From positions 17,710,394-17,774,393 of the forward strand of contig OX465110.1 of the NCBI GenBank assembly GCA_949987565.1: a DNA stretch of 64,000 nucleotides. The letters are read 5' to 3'. The notes below the pieces were generated by a model. The model had not been told where the DNA came from. It did not search any database and was given only the letters and a program-made list of their open reading frames with translations. Source of the DNA: Luidia sarsii. Taxonomy: Eukaryota > Echinodermata > Asteroidea > Paxillosida > Luidiidae. The number at the start of each line of letters is the position of its first letter. Position 1 is the stretch's first letter. This document shows, in pieces, positions 60,599-64,000 of the stretch. The translations under genes were made by a program, and so were the position numbers.

Positions 60599-62394
60599 CG
60601 AAAAACACTCCCCCCCTCGCGGTGAAAACCGATATGTATGTGTCGATGAAAGGAAAAAGGGCAGGCGAAACGTCGTCTACGATCGTCTACGTCGTCTCGA
60701 TCCTGGGCAGGATCTGACGGTCCTGATCGAAAATCAATCGCTGGATGCAATCCAGTTTAACTTTGATGTTCAACTTTGCATTCGATGACAACCTAGACCC
60801 AATTGAAGACACTGTGGTTTGCTGAGCAGATCTTTCTATGCTCAAGCCCCCACTTTCAAGGCGTGGAACCTTCGCACGTACACTGCAACGCTTTCATCGA
60901 GTGGAACCTCGGCACATCCGATCCGACACTTTCCCTGAGCAGAGCTGAGTTTCCTGGTTTGCTGACCAGACACGGCCAGTCGATGGGTTGGCACTGATTC
61001 CCCCAGTGTATGCTCTATGCTAATGGACCACCGGGTGCCAAGATAAACACTGCAGTCTCCAAAGCCAAACAGCACAACGTCGGTGTGGTGGAGGTCGTTG
61101 AGAAGATCCCCGCCCCCCCAAAAAAAGTACTTTCCTGCGGGAGAGCCGAGTTTCCGAGACCCAACTCACTCACTCGCTGAGATCGCCCAAAACCAACTGC
61201 TTGGCAGTTGCTAGGAGTTCTGGACGCAACGTATTATTCCAGGCCAATAAAAAAAATTGGAACACCATACAAACGAAACAGGTAGCGAGTGGGTCAAATG
61301 TATCACAGCAGCACAAAATCAAACACTCTCTCTCTCACTCTCTCTGCCGAAGTGGCCACCTCTCTGCCGAGGAGTTTAGGAGTCTTCGGGGAGCTATTAA
61401 TAGCTGAATGACTGAGCTGGGAGCTGTTGTGAAGAGAGTGCTGTCCGTTCCGTGTAGCAGCGTCATGAAGTTCTCTGAACGGACCGGGGTTATCGTAAAC
61501 ACACATGTGAAGGTGATACACCCTGGCATTCAGACTACACGTACGTGGGCACTGTGTAGTTGCCAGAATCATTCGCTGATTCACTGGAAGTTCAAGAGTG
61601 AATCCCGGTCGGTTGACTTTTTTTTTCTTCTTTCTTTGGGGGCCAGCCAAAACAGGCAAAAACTCCTCCCAAAAACAAACAGATCAATCAACTGGCCCGA
61701 GGTAAAAAAATTAAAAAAAATAAAAAAAAATGCTGCAAGCTGTAAATCACAAGCTGGAATGCCCCGCCAAAATCCTGCCGGTCACTGAGATACTGAAGAG
61801 ACAATTGTAGTTCCTGAGCAGACACGATCCTTGGCAAAAAGTTGGAGCGATGATTACAGCAACGGCAATGCTCTCTCTCTCTCTCCCTCTCCCTCCAAAG
61901 AAGCGAGGGCCGTCGGCAGAATGGGCCTCTGAATTCGGGAAGTCCACAGAGTTTTATTGCTCCACCGCAGTCAAAGTTTTCCTTCTGCCGCAGATCAGTT
62001 GACTCCTGCACCTGATACCAGGAAGCTTCTCATTGTCGTTCCTTTCTATTGGTGGTCGTGGTTTTCTGATGTGGTAGGCATTGTCTTTTTTTGCTGGGGC
62101 CAGTTTTTTCTACTTTCTTATCCCCCTTGACCGATCCTTGGTACTACGCTGAAAACAAGCACCCTCGCCCTCTCTTTATATACGCGAGCAGACCTTACGA
62201 GACTCTAAACAAAAGGTTGAGGGTTTCTATGCCGACTGTGACTAATGAAATCCTCTTCCTGTGATGTCAAGGATAGGAGGAGGAGGGGTGGGGGGAGGGA
62301 AGTCTGGATTCTGGAGCCTCGGCCAATCATGATTCAGATACTGGGGCGGCTTTTTCCTGTACCTGGGACGAGTGACATCCAATATGGCTAGTGT
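60599..62394. other. Upstream region of the BCAR1 homologue
   Basis: No exon was proven. A 107-codon minus frame (61688-62011) downstream of the candidate TATA box may be leader sequence. Confidence 0.35.
62174..62182 (-). promoter_or_regulatory. Candidate TATA box
   Basis: The minus strand reads GCGTATATAAAGAG. If real, transcription would start near 62145 and run towards BCAR1 exon 1, implying a roughly 1.5-kb leader or an upstream non-coding exon. Confidence 0.35.
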
Positions 62395-63145
62395 ACACAG
62401 TACAGAGTACCGGTATGTGCATGATGTACATGTACATGTACGTGTACTGTATACCGGTACATGTGTACATGTTGTGTGTAATAATAAGTCAAGAAGGGCA
62501 ATACCCTCATTGAATTACATACATTATCACCGATACAAAATCATATTACATCCATAATAAACATTGTACATGTAACGGCATGTACATGTATGCATTTGTG
62601 AAGGTACATGTACGTGTACTGTACATGTATCACCGCGTACATGTACGTGTACAGTACACGTACATGTACATGTACGTGTACATGTATGCATTTGTGAAGG
62701 TACATGTGCGTGTACTGTACATGTATCACCGCGTACATGTACGTGTAGTCGTGTACAGTACACGTACATGTACATGTACATACATGTATCACGTACATTG
62801 TACACGTACAGTACATGTACATGTACATGTACATGTATCACGTACATGTACACTACATGTACAGTATCACGTACATGAACATGTACAAACTGCATGTGTG
62901 CATGTCCTGTGCATACATGTACATGTACACTTTACACACTTGTACAATTGGATACAAATATTAATTGTTCAAGTATGCATACCTGTACATGTACATATAC
63001 ATGTATATGCAAATCTTCATTACTGTACATGTACATTATACACTACTGAATACAGTACTGTACATGTACATGCACAGTACTTACAGTACTGTACATGTAC
63101 CAGTTAACAGGTACATGTGTACACGTACACGTACATGTATGTATT
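62395..63145. repeat. GTACATGTAC palindrome field 4, densest
   Basis: About 750 bp of TACATGTACGTGTAC words include a longer tandem unit with TGTATCACCGCGTACATGTA and GCATTTGTGAAGGTACATG. Its frames are artefacts. Confidence 0.9.
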
Positions 63146-64000
63146 GACTCAGACTTAAATGAACCTAAATTTTGCAAATCTTCTGCAGGACCGTTCTCAA
63201 ATGTAAAGACTAAAAGTACAATGTCACTAATAGTAATAGATCATTAAGATCAAAACATAAGGGCTGCATTTCACAAAGCCGGACCATGCGTAGTAACTCA
63301 ACTTATGGTGAATAACCCACCATAAGTTGTGATACACTGTGTGGTTTCTGTACATCGCTCATTGTCTTGCAATTGATCGTAAGTTACGATGAGTTTGGTG
63401 AAATCAACAGCAGACCCTCTTAATTCATTTTTGAAACATGTAGTGACACATTATACATACTTTACAAAAGAAAGGAGTGCACTGCACACAATGTGAATCT
63501 ATGGCTATGGCATAGAAACCAATCATACAATCAAAGACAATGCAATCATACCCTTTTTATCAATAAGCACGTACAGTGTAGAAATAGTCAAAGGGTAGAC
63601 AGTGAAATTACGATTTGGCAGTAATCAAAAAACAAATCCTTTGAAAATTATAATTTGTTCTCTTCTTTTTTTCGAGGAAGTTTCTAAAAATAAAATTCTC
63701 AGTGGTGGTGGTGATAGTGGTGGTGGAGGGGGGGGGGGGTCAGAAGGAAGGAAGAATAACTGTAGGAAGTTGTTGAATGGCAGGGAACAGCATCGCCATG
63801 GGGACCGGAACAAGATGGCCCTATGTATTTGCATGGGTTTCTATTTGAGTAGCCAGGTAACTGGAAATTTTCACCAGTTGGCAACAGGTCACAACCTTGT
63901 CACAGTTTTTCTTTTTATCATTACATAACAAGAGTTTTTTTTTTTTGGAATACATGGTTTGTGTTGTCTGGGTGGCGGGGGGGGGGGGGGGGGGTTAACG
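63146..64000. other. Right edge of window, no gene seen
   Basis: It holds a fragment of the repeat bearing AGTAACTCAACTTATGGTGA (63262-63408), short GGT and G-runs, and a poly(G) tract near 63975. Confidence 0.5.

Noticed and set aside
61688..62011. A 107-codon minus frame upstream of BCAR1
   Set aside because: It includes a GA-microsatellite segment and no known domain; it may be leader sequence.
54626..63147. Tyr/Met/His/Val-rich frames
   Set aside because: They arise from GTACATGTAC palindromes.

Overview
The window is animal nuclear DNA. Coding sequence lies in short exons with GT-AG (once GC-AG) borders, separated by long introns and spacers full of microsatellites, minisatellites, TIR elements and tRNA-derived SINEs. 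A p130Cas/BCAR1 scaffold, a class C metabotropic-glutamate-type receptor and a SMIM13 homologue point to a bilaterian. The many small repeat families and the fields of the palindrome GTACATGTAC suggest a marine invertebrate deuterostome, perhaps an echinoderm. The species is inferred, not proven. Exons are strikingly G+C-rich at third positions against A+T-rich introns.

Layout. (1) 388-27432, minus strand: 24 exons of a large coiled-coil protein whose 3' end lies outside the window. Every junction is phase 0, and 15 of 24 exons encode a multiple of seven residues, so the gene appears to have grown by duplicating heptad-sized exon modules. (2) 27433-31595: its upstream region with a long hairpin, a THAP-type zinc-finger fragment on the plus strand (29482-29628), and a C/T-rich tract. 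(3) 31596-38001, plus strand: a two-exon class C GPCR of the mGluR type, with a Gly/Ala run inserted in its ligand-binding domain. (4) 38251-38450: an assembly gap of 200 N. (5) 43476-45136, plus strand: a two-exon SMIM13 (UPF0766) homologue. (6) 51036-60598, minus strand: a p130Cas/BCAR1-family adaptor in three exons, with a 69-residue N-terminal exon ahead of the SH3 domain and a candidate TATA box at 62174-62182. (7) 60599-64000: repeat-rich upstream DNA.

The four genes do not form an operon or an obvious pathway; they are independent neighbours. The most unusual material is structural: heptad-quantised exons with a partial exon copy, two intronic minisatellites (60 bp and 30 bp units) that are open on both strands, a perfect 60-bp inverted repeat with target-site-like flanks, hammerhead-like hairpin motifs in dispersed repeats, and TIR elements lying 25-33 bp from splice acceptors. 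No prokaryotic system, CRISPR array or rRNA gene was seen. Exon borders were read by eye from splice consensus, frame and phase, with no transcript evidence.
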